In this document: piece after piece, positions 1 through 6,923 of the stretch
Numbering within the stretch: the stretch's first letter is position 1
Layout of the letters: each line of letters opens with the position of its first letter
NCBI GenBank assembly: GCA_947165805.1
Contig: CAMVBT010000022.1
Coordinates: forward strand, 1 to 15,781
DNA length: 15,781 nucleotides
Source: an uncultured Clostridia bacterium
GTDB taxonomy: Bacteria > Bacillota > Clostridia > Oscillospirales > Ruminococcaceae
Direction of reading: 5' to 3'
Program-made: the position numbers and the translations under genes
Notes under the pieces: model-generated
Told to the model about the DNA's origin: nothing
The model's database searches: none
The model's input: the letters and a program-made list of their open reading frames with translations, nothing else

Positions 1-1
1 A

Positions 2-52
2 GTCTTCAAGCTGCGCTATGAAGCTTTTTCACGGTTGATGAGCAGACATTAA
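2..52 (+). CDS. possible C-terminal tail of a gene cut by the window edge
   Basis: Frame 2 is open from the left edge to a TAA at 50-52 and would encode about 16 residues ending in Arg-His. The other two plus frames close earlier. The terminator at 61-94 follows at once. So little is visible that chance is a real alternative, and no function can be proposed. Confidence 0.25.
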   Translation, partial: VFKLRYEAFSRLMSRH

Positions 53-60
53 ATAGAATA

Positions 61-94
61 AAACAAAAAATCGCCCGTCGGAGTGACGGGCGAT
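61..94 (-). terminator. Rho-independent terminator of the first surface-protein gene
   Basis: A perfect 10-base-pair stem (70-79 with 85-94) closes a 5-base loop. On the minus strand it is followed by a T-rich tail, seen as A-rich sequence at 61-70. It lies 14 bases past the stop codon of the gene ending at 108. The plus-strand side has no good T run, so it mainly serves the minus strand. Confidence 0.9.
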
Positions 95-107
95 CTCTGT
101 TGTTAAC

Positions 108-929
108 TTACTTCTGCTTCTTGGATACGATGAACGCACCTGCAGCAACTACTGCGATACCTGCAACAGCAGCAACATCAGCAACGCCTGTGTCGGGCGA
201 GCCCTTGGAAGATGCAGCGGCAGCAGCGGTGTCACCGGCAGCGGCAACGTCGGAAGCGGGTTCAGCAGCAGCGGGAGCCGGCTCAGCGGCAGCAGCGGCA
301 CCAGCTCTCATGGGAGCTGTGGAAGCAACAGTGATGTTGCCCTTGCCGTCGAATGTAGCCATGAGGTTACCGGACTTATCATAGCACTCCATGCTTACGA
401 CCTCGATCTCGGACATATCCTGACCCCACTCCTGGAAGCCGATCTGGATATAAGCGCCGGGATCGCTGTAAACTTCTTCGTATACGCAGTTATCGTCTGT
501 TATCTTGAGAGTACCCTTGTAGAGGTAATCGCCTACCTTCTCGAGAAGGATCGGGTTGGAAGTATCCTGTGTATCGAGTTCGAGATCCTCGTCAACAACT
601 CCCCAGTAAGCGCTGGAAACCCAGTTATGGTCAGCGGGGCAAACGGAAGTCGGGCCGCAGGAAACGTACATAGCGCCGCCTGTTGCGCCTTCCCACCAAT
701 CTGTGTCGATGGGCTTGATAGTAACGGAGTAGGAGCCGAGCTGCGACCAGTCAACGCCGTAATCAACGTTCATATCGGGGCAGTAAACTCTTACCATCCA
801 GTTGCCTGTACCGAAGTCGCAGCCGTTAGCGGCGCCTTCCGGAACTACGAGAGAAGCGTTTGCGGAAACTGCCAGAGCCGCAGCTGCGATAGCGGAAGCA
901 GCGACTGCTGTGATCTTTCTTAATTTCAT
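108..929 (-). CDS. secreted surface protein with S-P-D-T-G sorting signal (paralog 1)
   Basis: A 273-residue exported protein, probably wall-anchored. Residues 1-25 form a signal peptide (basic start, Ala-rich core, likely cleavage after A-N-A). Residues 27 to about 205 form one domain rich in Trp, Tyr, Gly and acidic residues, with a Y-G-V-D-W segment, an H-N-W segment and W-G-V-V-D-E-D-L-E-L-D. An Ala/Pro/Glu-rich linker follows, then S-P-D-T-G at 244-248, a hydrophobic stretch and a basic tail (S-K-K-Q-K). This is the layout of LPXTG-type sortase substrates, with Ser replacing Leu. The ATG is preceded by GGAGG. The central domain could be a beta-sandwich carbohydrate-binding or adhesion module, but that is inference from composition. 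It is paralogous to the gene at 1448-2296 and has its own promoter, UTR hairpin and terminator. Confidence 0.88.
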   Translation of the reverse strand: MKLRKITAVAASAIAAAALAVSANASLVVPEGAANGCDFGTGNWMVRVYCPDMNVDYGVDWSQLGSYSVTIKPIDTDWWEGATGGAMYVSCGPTSVCPADHNWVSSAYWGVVDEDLELDTQDTSNPILLEKVGDYLYKGTLKITDDNCVYEEVYSDPGAYIQIGFQEWGQDMSEIEVVSMECYDKSGNLMATFDGKGNITVASTAPMRAGAAAAAEPAPAAAEPASDVAAAGDTAAAAASSKGSPDTGVADVAAVAGIAVVAAGAFIVSKKQK

Positions 930-952
930 TGAAATTATCCTCCTTATTTTTC

Positions 953-990
953 AGCATATACTAATTTTCGCATAATTAGCATTATATGCT
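953..990 (-). promoter_or_regulatory. 5' UTR stem-loop of surface gene 1
   Basis: Arms 953-966 and 974-990 pair as 8 plus 6 base pairs with a 3-base bulge at 980-982 and a 7-base loop. The predicted start of transcription near 994 would put this hairpin at the very 5' end of the mRNA, just before the GGAGG. Terminal 5' hairpins are known to stabilise some bacterial mRNAs, and that role is inferred here. Confidence 0.55.
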
Positions 991-1000
991 CATCATTGTT

Positions 1001-1029
1001 ATTATAGCGCTATTTATGCGGTTTGTCAA
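1001..1029 (-). promoter_or_regulatory. sigma-A promoter of surface gene 1
   Basis: On the minus strand TTGACA (1024-1029) and TATAAT (1001-1006) are separated by exactly 17 bases, a perfect consensus sigma-A promoter. It drives the gene starting at 929 with a leader of about 65 nt. Confidence 0.92.
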
Positions 1030-1156
1030 GGAATTTTTTATTTTTTCGCAATTTTTGATATTTCTGACAACAAAAAACGCAGAACAAATGAGAGTGATCC
1101 ACATTTTCTGTCATAATTGACAAGCATCTTATCTGTATAAGCGACTACTTAACGGA

Positions 1157-1172
1157 TCTGCAAGGCGAAGCG
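1157..1172 (+). repeat. intergenic 16-mer, copy 1
   Basis: TCTGCAAGGCGAAGCG occurs here and again, identically, at 13418-13433. Both copies are outside genes, and both come just before sequences rich in inverted repeats. It may be the edge of a dispersed intergenic element. Confidence 0.5.
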
Positions 1173-1191
1173 ATTTGTTTTAGGAGCCGGC

Positions 1192-1275
1192 CCTTTTTTA
1201 AAAGGTGGTCTCCCCGTTAGCGGGGAGGTGGTGTGTTTAAGCTCCGCTTAAACACAGCAGAGGGGCTGACCGACA
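1192..1275. repeat. cluster of three palindromes, likely a dispersed palindromic repeat
   Basis: Three hairpins lie in a row: 1192-1205 (6-base-pair stem, 2-base loop), 1210-1227 (7-base-pair stem, TTAG loop) and 1232-1256 (perfect 11-base-pair stem, 3-base loop). A short stretch with GAGGGGCTGAC follows. The order (CCCC-loop-GGGG stem, a second variable stem, then GAGGGG-type sequence) resembles the palindromic intergenic repeats common in Clostridia genomes. That family link is from memory and unverified. No transposase is present, so any mobility would be non-autonomous. Confidence 0.5.
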
Positions 1276-1293
1276 GACCTGGCCGCCGGAGGC

Positions 1294-1398
1294 ACTCAAG
1301 CGCAGCGACGACTCAAGCGCAAGCGACCGCTCGAGCGCAAGCGACCACTCGAGCGCAAGCGACCACTCCAGCGCAAGCGACCGCTCGAGCGCAGCGAC
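1294..1398 (+). repeat. 18-base tandem repeat, about six copies
   Basis: Six head-to-tail units begin at 1294, 1311, 1329, 1347, 1365 and 1383. The four inner units are 18 bases and the outer two lack one base of the AAGCG core. The consensus is ACTCGAGCGCAAGCGACC, with variation mainly at positions 1 and 5. The array ends directly at the terminator. Because 18 is a multiple of three it leaves an open plus frame of repeated Ala/Gln/Thr/Arg, but no start site supports translation. Confidence 0.9.
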
Positions 1399-1433
1399 AA
1401 AAAAACGGAGCCGTTCACACGGCTCCGTTTTTT
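1399..1433 (-). terminator. terminator of surface gene 2
   Basis: An 8-base-pair GC stem (1406-1413 with 1420-1427) and 6-base loop are flanked by seven A on the left and six T on the right. It can therefore act in both directions. It lies just past the stop codon of the minus-strand gene ending at 1448. Confidence 0.9.
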
Positions 1434-1447
1434 GTATTATCGGGAAA

Positions 1448-2296
1448 TTACTTTCTCTTCTTAGCTATTACGAGTGCGCCGCCTGCGAGAACTGCGAGGC
1501 CTGCAACTGCTGCTACATCGGCAACGCCTGTGTCGGGCGAGCCCTTGGAAGAAGTTGTTGCTGCTGCTGTATCGCCAGCTGCTGCAACATCGGAAGCGGG
1601 AGCTGCTGTTACTGTTGCTTCCTCAGCGGGAGCTGCTGTTGCGCCTACGGGTGCGAGGTTGCACTTACCGTTTTCGTCCCAGGAGATCATAATGTTGCCG
1701 CTCTCATCCTTGACTTCCATGGACTTGACCTTCATAGCCCAGAATGTAACGCCGGACCAGTCCTGAATGCAGATCTGAACGAGCTGTGCGTTGTCAACTA
1801 CGAAGTTGTCTTCGTCGATGGGCATTGTGAGTCTGTAGGTGTAGTCGCCTTCCTTTGCAAGACGGAGATCCTTGTTCTCGTCGATAGTCTCGAGCTCGAG
1901 GTCTTCATCGATTACGCCCCAGAACTGCTTTGCGTTCCAGTTGTGTGTGGTGTTGCCGTCAGCCTGGCTGGAAAGAACGATACCGCCGCCGAAATTGCCG
2001 TCCCAGTCGTCACGGGAGTACTCGGGGTTCTGATCGTCAACAACGAAAACTACTTCAACTCTCTGTGCCTTGGACCAGTCTACACCGTAGTCGATAACAG
2101 CCTTCTGGCTTGCGTCGCGCTCACCGTTGGAGTAAGCAACGGGCATCCAGCTCGTGGGGGAGCTGTCGAAAAGAAGGAGACCGTTCTCGTCCTTCACATC
2201 TTCAACTTCGATGAGTTCTGCACCTGCTGTGGCTGCAACTGCGGAAGCGGCAACTGCCGCTGCGGCGATACCTGCAAATAATTTTCTGAATTTCAT
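1448..2296 (-). CDS. secreted surface protein with S-P-D-T-G sorting signal (paralog 2)
   Basis: A 282-residue exported protein with the same plan as the gene at 108-929. It has a signal peptide (1-26, likely cleavage after A-G-A), one acidic aromatic-rich domain to about residue 215, an Ala/Thr/Pro linker, S-P-D-T-G at 253-257, a hydrophobic segment and a K-K-R-K tail. The domain shares Y-G-V-D-W, H-N-W and W-G-V-I-D-E-D-L-E-L with its paralog but has diverged widely elsewhere. The last 50 residues are nearly identical. A sortase probably links it to the wall, though no sortase gene is in the window. The ATG at 2296 follows AAGGAGG. Its ligand is unknown; a glycan-binding or adhesion role is inference. 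Confidence 0.88.
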   Translation of the reverse strand: MKFRKLFAGIAAAAVAASAVAATAGAELIEVEDVKDENGLLLFDSSPTSWMPVAYSNGERDASQKAVIDYGVDWSKAQRVEVVFVVDDQNPEYSRDDWDGNFGGGIVLSSQADGNTTHNWNAKQFWGVIDEDLELETIDENKDLRLAKEGDYTYRLTMPIDEDNFVVDNAQLVQICIQDWSGVTFWAMKVKSMEVKDESGNIMISWDENGKCNLAPVGATAAPAEEATVTAAPASDVAAAGDTAAATTSSKGSPDTGVADVAAVAGLAVLAGGALVIAKKRK

Positions 2297-2319
2297 AGTA
2301 TTTTATCCTCCTTAATAAT

Positions 2320-2336
2320 GAGCAGCAGAGCTGCTC
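2320..2336 (-). promoter_or_regulatory. 5' UTR stem-loop of surface gene 2
   Basis: A perfect 7-base-pair stem (2320-2326 with 2330-2336) with a 3-base loop lies between the predicted transcription start near 2341 and the AAGGAGG. As in paralog 1, the hairpin sits at the 5' end of the message, although the two sequences differ. Confidence 0.55.
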
Positions 2337-2347
2337 GCTCACACTAT

Positions 2348-2376
2348 ATTATATAATAACAGACTGTCCAGGTCAA
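2348..2376 (-). promoter_or_regulatory. sigma-A promoter of surface gene 2
   Basis: On the minus strand TTGACC (2371-2376) and TATAAT (2348-2353) are 17 bases apart. The promoter lies between the deacetylase stop (2419) and the surface gene, where no terminator is visible, so read-through from the upstream operon may also contribute. Confidence 0.88.
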
Positions 2377-2418
2377 TTGACATTTTAAACAAATTTCACT
2401 GAAAATACGTTTACATAC

Positions 2419-3281
2419 TTATTTCCAGCCGCTTTCGGTGGCGTAGCTGTATATTATCTCCCTGTCGGCGGCGGGAGTTATTCCCTTGGCAATGAAAAGC
2501 TCGGAGAGCGTCACGAACTCGAAGCCGTCCTCGAGCATCTTCGGCACTGCCTGACGCACAGCCTCGGCGGTCTTTTCGTTGGTCGGCTGGTCGTGCAGAA
2601 GTACGATCTCGCCCTCGGTGCACTTCTCCGTCAGGAACTTCACGCGCTTCTCGACGCTGACCTTGTCTTCCCAGTCGTTGCAGCCTATCCCCGAGATGAA
2701 CGGCAGGTCTATCGCCGCGTAAAGCTCCGGGCTCACGGATATGTAGGGCGGACGGAAGAATTTCGGGTGCTCGCCGACATAATTGTATATCAGCTCCGCC
2801 GTCCTGTCCATTTCGTCCTTTATCTCGTCCGCGCTCAGCTTAGTCATATCGCTGTGCGTGAAGCTGTGGCTGTTGATCTCGCAGCCCAGCGAGTGCGCGC
2901 GCTGCATCGCCGTCGCCGTTTCGTCGTTTATGTTCTGCCCTATCACAAAGAATGAGGCTTTTATGCCGTATTCCTCGACAACATCGAGTATCTCGTTGGT
3001 CACGCCCGTGTTCGGGCCGTCGTCAAATGTCAGGGCTATGACTTTTTTACCCGCAAGCTCTTCGGCTGTTCTCACAGTATTCGGCTTCCTTTCATTTTCT
3101 TCGGTGACGGATACGGTCTGCTCTGTCACCGTTGATGTTTCGGCGGCAGTTGTCTTTGTCGCCACGACCGCCGCAGTTGTCGATGCCGCTGTTTCCGCGG
3201 CGCTGCCGCCTGAGCAGCCCGACGCAATAAATACCGCAGTCGCAAGGACTGCGTAAAAAACACACCCGTTCTTCTTCTCAT
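2419..3281 (-). CDS. polysaccharide deacetylase lipoprotein (CE4/NodB family), frameshifted near its start
   Basis: Family 4 carbohydrate esterases remove acetyl groups from cell-wall or plant polysaccharides. Counting from the GTG at 3165, the NodB motifs are T-F-D-D-G-P (46-51; catalytic and metal Asp 48-49), H-S-F-T-H (100-104, metal His), R-P-P-Y (138-141), D-W (164-165) and L-L-H-D (189-192). All key residues are present. The GTG has no clear ribosome site. In-frame upstream codons (to about 3256) encode a hydrophobic stretch ending A-S-G-C-S-G, a lipobox, but contain no ATG, GTG or TTG. An ATG at 3281 overlaps the previous stop as ATGA and begins M-R-R-R-T-G-V-F-F in a different frame. 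One extra base in the A6 run at 3255-3260 would join it to the lipobox frame. This is either a sequencing error, a real mutation or phase variation. As read, only a form lacking the signal could be made. Confidence 0.85.
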
Positions 3282-3892
3282 ACGATCTCCGTTCCGTTCA
3301 ATTCGTTGATGAGCTTTTCCTTCAGTGCCGAGTAGTACAGCGGGAAAAGCGCGTCCGCGCAGCCGAGCAGGAACATATTGCGGTTGTTTATCGCGGACAG
3401 CTCAACGCCGTATGTATAGACCCAGCTCCGGAACCACTCGGTGTCGTACTGAGGCTCGGGCTTCCTGGTCTTTGCCAGCCAGACCGCGGACTTGAAGGTC
3501 AGCGGCACGAGCCCCTCGGGATTGGCGAAGCCGTATTCGCCGAGCAGCTCATAAGCCAGCTTGATCTGATTTTCCTTCACGTTGCTGTCGGGAGCGTCGC
3601 GCCGCGCGAACGGCAGTCTCACCGCGAAGCTGTACCTGATTATCTCCTGCACCTGCGCGAAATTCTCGCCGTTCATCTCGCCTATATTGCCGCGCTCCGG
3701 CGAGAGCCCGAGACAGCGGAAGCTGTCGGGTCTGGTTATGTCGCTGAGCCCGATCCTGAATATATCCTTGACATTGATGTTGTAGAAATCGGCGTCCGAT
3801 ACAAGGTAACAGTATTTCAGCGCGAGGAACAGCGACTCGGCGGCTCCGTCGGTAATATCGACGATCCTCTGGACAATATCGTCATCGTTCAA
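3278..3892 (-). CDS. unrecognised 204-residue protein in the EAL operon
   Basis: I do not recognise this family. The protein looks soluble and mostly helical, with no signal peptide, no membrane segment and no cysteine pair. It starts with TTG (3892-3890), directly after an in-frame TGA. GAGGTG lies 7 bases upstream and overlaps the end of the EAL gene, which supports this start. Its stop overlaps the ATG of the deacetylase gene (ATGA), so the two are probably translationally coupled. The gap to the EAL gene is 11 bases. Placement between a c-di-GMP phosphodiesterase and a cell-surface deacetylase suggests a shared envelope role, but that is inference. Confidence 0.8.
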   Translation of the reverse strand: MNDDDIVQRIVDITDGAAESLFLALKYCYLVSDADFYNINVKDIFRIGLSDITRPDSFRCLGLSPERGNIGEMNGENFAQVQEIIRYSFAVRLPFARRDAPDSNVKENQIKLAYELLGEYGFANPEGLVPLTFKSAVWLAKTRKPEPQYDTEWFRSWVYTYGVELSAINNRNMFLLGCADALFPLYYSALKEKLINELNGTEIV

Positions 3893-3903
3893 TCAGACTC
3901 ACC

Positions 3904-6165
3904 TCATATTCCGTAAGTAAGCTTTTCGTAGTCGGCGACAGGCATCGGTCTCGCGAAGAAGAAGCCCTGCGCCATATTGCAGCCGAGCTTCGTAAGAAGC
4001 ACAGCCTGTTCTTTTGTCTCTATGCCCTCACATATCGTGCGTATCTCGAGCGCTGCCGCGAGAGATACCACACAGCCGATTATGATGCTCGCGCTTTCGT
4101 GCTCGTCGGCGTTCTCGGTGAGGAACGAGCGGTCGATCTTCAGCACATCGACCGGCAGGTCTTTAAGCATATTCAGCGACGAATAGCCCGTTCCGAAGTC
4201 GTCTATCGAAACATGGAAGCCCTTGTTCTTTATTTCCCTGAAAATATCCCGCAGTATATCTATATCCTCATAGGCGGCACTCTCGGTTATCTCGATCTCG
4301 AAGTATTTCGTCGGTATTTCGTATTTCTCGCACATCGCCGCGAGCTCATCGACGAACCCGGGGTGGTGGATATGCGTTCTCGACATATTGACCGAGATCA
4401 CTTTCGGCTCATAGCCCATAGTGATGTATTTTTTCTGGAGCTTGCAGACTTCCTCGAACATATAGTAGTCTATCTTGTTGACGAAGCCGTTTTTCTCGAA
4501 CAGCGGAATGAACTCTCCGGGCGGTATCAGCTTTCCGTCATGTTTCCAGCGCACCAGAGCCTCGGCGCCGACCACGGAGTTTTCCTCCCCGAGCCCGAAC
4601 TTCGGCTGCAGGTACACGATGAATTCGCCCAGTGCGAGCGCGTCCTCCATGATGTCCTCGATACGCTTCTCGCGGCGTATCTTCTGGAGCATTGAGCTGT
4701 CGAAGAACACATAGCGGCTCTCTTTCCTGCCCTTTATCGATTCTCTCGCCATATCCGCCCTGTCGGCCGCGACACGGGACTTTATGGTCGGTTCGTCTAT
4801 CTTGTATATGCCTATGGACAGTGACAGCTTAATCTCGTCGGTGATATATTCGGCATCGGTTATTATGCGCTCCGACAGTGAGACGAGCTCGTCATTGTCA
4901 GAATAATGCGCGAAGATGTAGAACTGATCGCCGACGCTGCGGGTAAAGAAATCATTCTTTCCTATATCGCGTTTTATGACGGCGGCGAGCTGTCTGATCA
5001 TCTCGTTGCCGCCCTCGAAGCCGAGCATATCGTTTACGGCCTTGAACCTGTCCACATCGAGGGATATCATTGCGTGGCCGGTGGCGGTATCCTTCATTGC
5101 GGCGGCGTAATTCTCCCTGAATTTCACCACGGTATCATGCCCGGTGAGCGGATCGACGTACATCTGTCTGAGGCTGGAATCTACCGCGTCGCTGATTTCC
5201 TCGGAAATATGATGCACGCGCATAGCCATGAGCATTGAGCATACGATGAGCAGTATCGCCATAATGCCGACGGAGGCTATGGAGAATATGGTCAGCATAT
5301 TGAACGGACGGGTCACCGTCTCAACGGGTATTATGGATACGAATGTCCATGAGCCGTCCTTGATCGGGGTGAATGCCGCGAAACATTCAACGCCCTTTAT
5401 CGTGATATTTTTTATCACGGTATCGGTCACGCTGTTGAGCACATATTCGATCTCCTTGCCGGAGGAGGAGTCGGGGTTTATGATGTCGTATATGTTGCTG
5501 CCCTCTCTGAGCACAGCTTCGCTGCTGTCCGCTGCATACAGGACTTTTCCGCTGTTGTCGACGATGAAGCCGTAATTCCTGCTGCCGCCGATATCGGTGA
5601 GCTTGAGGGAAGACAGCTGCAGCGGGCGCTTATCGCCCGTGAGCACGCCTAAGACTTCGCCGGAGACATTTCTGACGGGGTAAGAATATACGTCCATTAT
5701 CTGCCCGTCGAAATCGCAGGCTGTATGCGAATACATCGTCTTCTGTCCCGCGAGACCCTCGCGTATGAACACTCGGTCGGAGGTATTCATCGTGCCGCCG
5801 AAGCTGCTTGTGGTGATGCCGTCGGGCGTGGTGAAACCGATATGTCTGAAATCGCTGTTGTCGGATATCCTCGCGCACATCTCCAGAACGGCTTTTCTGT
5901 CGGTGACGTCGATGCTGTATATCTCGCCTGCTCCGGCGCGGAGCACAGCCATATTGCGCTTGAAGTATTCCTCGCTGATATTCGCGTTGCTTTCGTTGGC
6001 GTTGACAACGGTATCTCTCGCGTAGCCGCCTATGAATTTAGACACGGACGGTACATACAGCAGCATGAGGATCGCAGCGGCTATGGCGACAAATGCGAAA
6101 ATACCGACAAACATATGTTCGGCGGAAACAAGGCTGTCTTTTATTTTGTCGATCTTCTTATCCAT
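3904..6165 (-). CDS. membrane sensor with degenerate GGDEF and active-looking EAL domain
   Basis: A 753-residue protein likely to hydrolyse cyclic di-GMP at the membrane. Transmembrane helices lie at about 18-40 and 289-316. The roughly 250 residues between them would be extracellular and look like a dCache-type sensor. The GGDEF domain (about 335-490) keeps a metal-type Asp (D370), but the signature reads S-V-G-D-Q-F at 410-415, so cyclase activity is unlikely. The EAL domain (about 505-750) keeps E-A-L at 535-537, N593, E628, D-D at 655-656, K676, E713 and E716 in E-G-I-E, and Q-G at 733-734, the set associated with catalysis. The ATG at 6165 follows AAGGCGGTGA. GGDEF domains of this kind often bind GTP and regulate the EAL partner. 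It opens a tight three-gene run with the genes at 3278 and 2419. Confidence 0.93.
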   Translation of the reverse strand: MDKKIDKIKDSLVSAEHMFVGIFAFVAIAAAILMLLYVPSVSKFIGGYARDTVVNANESNANISEEYFKRNMAVLRAGAGEIYSIDVTDRKAVLEMCARISDNSDFRHIGFTTPDGITTSSFGGTMNTSDRVFIREGLAGQKTMYSHTACDFDGQIMDVYSYPVRNVSGEVLGVLTGDKRPLQLSSLKLTDIGGSRNYGFIVDNSGKVLYAADSSEAVLREGSNIYDIINPDSSSGKEIEYVLNSVTDTVIKNITIKGVECFAAFTPIKDGSWTFVSIIPVETVTRPFNMLTIFSIASVGIMAILLIVCSMLMAMRVHHISEEISDAVDSSLRQMYVDPLTGHDTVVKFRENYAAAMKDTATGHAMISLDVDRFKAVNDMLGFEGGNEMIRQLAAVIKRDIGKNDFFTRSVGDQFYIFAHYSDNDELVSLSERIITDAEYITDEIKLSLSIGIYKIDEPTIKSRVAADRADMARESIKGRKESRYVFFDSSMLQKIRREKRIEDIMEDALALGEFIVYLQPKFGLGEENSVVGAEALVRWKHDGKLIPPGEFIPLFEKNGFVNKIDYYMFEEVCKLQKKYITMGYEPKVISVNMSRTHIHHPGFVDELAAMCEKYEIPTKYFEIEITESAAYEDIDILRDIFREIKNKGFHVSIDDFGTGYSSLNMLKDLPVDVLKIDRSFLTENADEHESASIIIGCVVSLAAALEIRTICEGIETKEQAVLLTKLGCNMAQGFFFARPMPVADYEKLTYGI

Positions 6166-6202
6166 TTGTCATCACCGCCTTTCATCGTGGCATTACAAAA
6201 TA

Positions 6203-6236
6203 CGGCACCGTGCAGTCTGGTTACAGCACGGTGCCG
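6203..6236 (-). terminator. intrinsic terminator or attenuator between the VWA-like and EAL genes
   Basis: A perfect 11-base-pair stem (6203-6213 with 6226-6236) encloses a 12-base loop and is followed on the minus strand by a short imperfect T-rich tail (TATTTTGT). Only 37 bases separate it from the EAL start at 6165, and I see no promoter there. It may be leaky, letting part of the transcript continue into the EAL operon. Confidence 0.65.
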
Positions 6237-6242
6237 GGCTGC

Positions 6243-6821
6243 TTACAAGAGCTCGACGATCTTTTCGGAAAGCTCCTCGAACGGTTTTCTGAACCAATCG
6301 CCGTTCGTATGCTTTATCATTATGGTGTCGTCCTCGGCTATACCGAGTTTTTCCATATTGATCGAAAAGTCTGTTATAAGGAAGAATTTCCAGCTGTATA
6401 CATCTCTCTGATGAGCTATCATATCGCGGAGACGTTCGTATGTGCAGTGCTTGCTGGCGTTGTCGCGTCCGAATACCATTATGGTGAGGATTATTTTAGA
6501 GGGGCGTTCTTCCTCGGGGGTATCGGTAAGGCGCAGCCCTATATCGTCCATGAGCTTCGAGGTCTTGTCGAGCATGGAGCACGCGCCTTTTGCTTTGGCG
6601 CCTGCCGCGAGCTGGGGCAGCTTTATTTTCTCGATAGGCTGGTTCACTATTTTGATCTCTTCGCCCTCGTTGAACGAGATAGCGGAGACTCTTATTTCCT
6701 TGCCTGTCTTTTTCACGGTATTCATAAAGCTTTTCAGTGCCTTTAAGGCCTCGTCCTTATGTCCGGGCGGTATCAGTGCGTAATCGAATGCGAAAAGGAG
6801 CTGTTTGAGATCGTCTTTCAT
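6243..6821 (-). CDS. VWA-fold-like cytoplasmic protein
   Basis: A 192-residue soluble protein that resembles a small von Willebrand factor A domain of the TerY/YegL kind. It starts with a hydrophobic strand and an Asp (L-L-F-A-F-D-Y at 8-14). It also has an I-S-F-N-E-G strand-turn (48-53), a G-A-C-S-M-L-D helix (79-85) where VWA proteins have G-G-T, and a hydrophobic strand I-I-L-T-I-M-V-F (110-117) followed by polar residues. The MIDAS motif D-x-S-x-S is not intact, so metal-dependent binding may be lost. The family call comes from the order of elements, not close similarity. The ATG at 6821 follows GGAGGA. It has its own promoter and probably a terminator, and precedes the c-di-GMP operon on the same strand. 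Confidence 0.8.
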   Translation of the reverse strand: MKDDLKQLLFAFDYALIPPGHKDEALKALKSFMNTVKKTGKEIRVSAISFNEGEEIKIVNQPIEKIKLPQLAAGAKAKGACSMLDKTSKLMDDIGLRLTDTPEEERPSKIILTIMVFGRDNASKHCTYERLRDMIAHQRDVYSWKFFLITDFSINMEKLGIAEDDTIMIKHTNGDWFRKPFEELSEKIVELL

Positions 6822-6894
6822 ATTTATCCTCCGACCTGTTCTGCTTTAGTGTCAATGCCGTGTAAAAGCCGAACAAATGAATTTACTTATAAAT

Positions 6895-6923
6895 ATTATA
6901 TCACTTGTGCAAGAAAAAATCAA
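6895..6923 (-). promoter_or_regulatory. sigma-A promoter of the VWA-like gene
   Basis: On the minus strand TTGATT (6918-6923) and TATAAT (6895-6900) are 17 bases apart, giving a leader of about 67 nt before the ATG at 6821. Confidence 0.75.

Noticed and set aside
1117..1141. Plus-strand promoter TTGACA with TATAAG
   Set aside because: The spacer is only 13 bases and no gene follows.
1294..1398. CRISPR array
   Set aside because: The units are contiguous with no spacers, and there are no cas genes.
1233..1766. Plus-strand open frame reading the 18-base repeats as a repeat protein
   Set aside because: Its start is inside a palindrome with no ribosome site, it crosses a terminator, and it runs antisense into surface gene 2.
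6846..6862. Second TTGACA -35 for the VWA-like gene
   Set aside because: No -10 box lies at a workable distance before the ribosome site.
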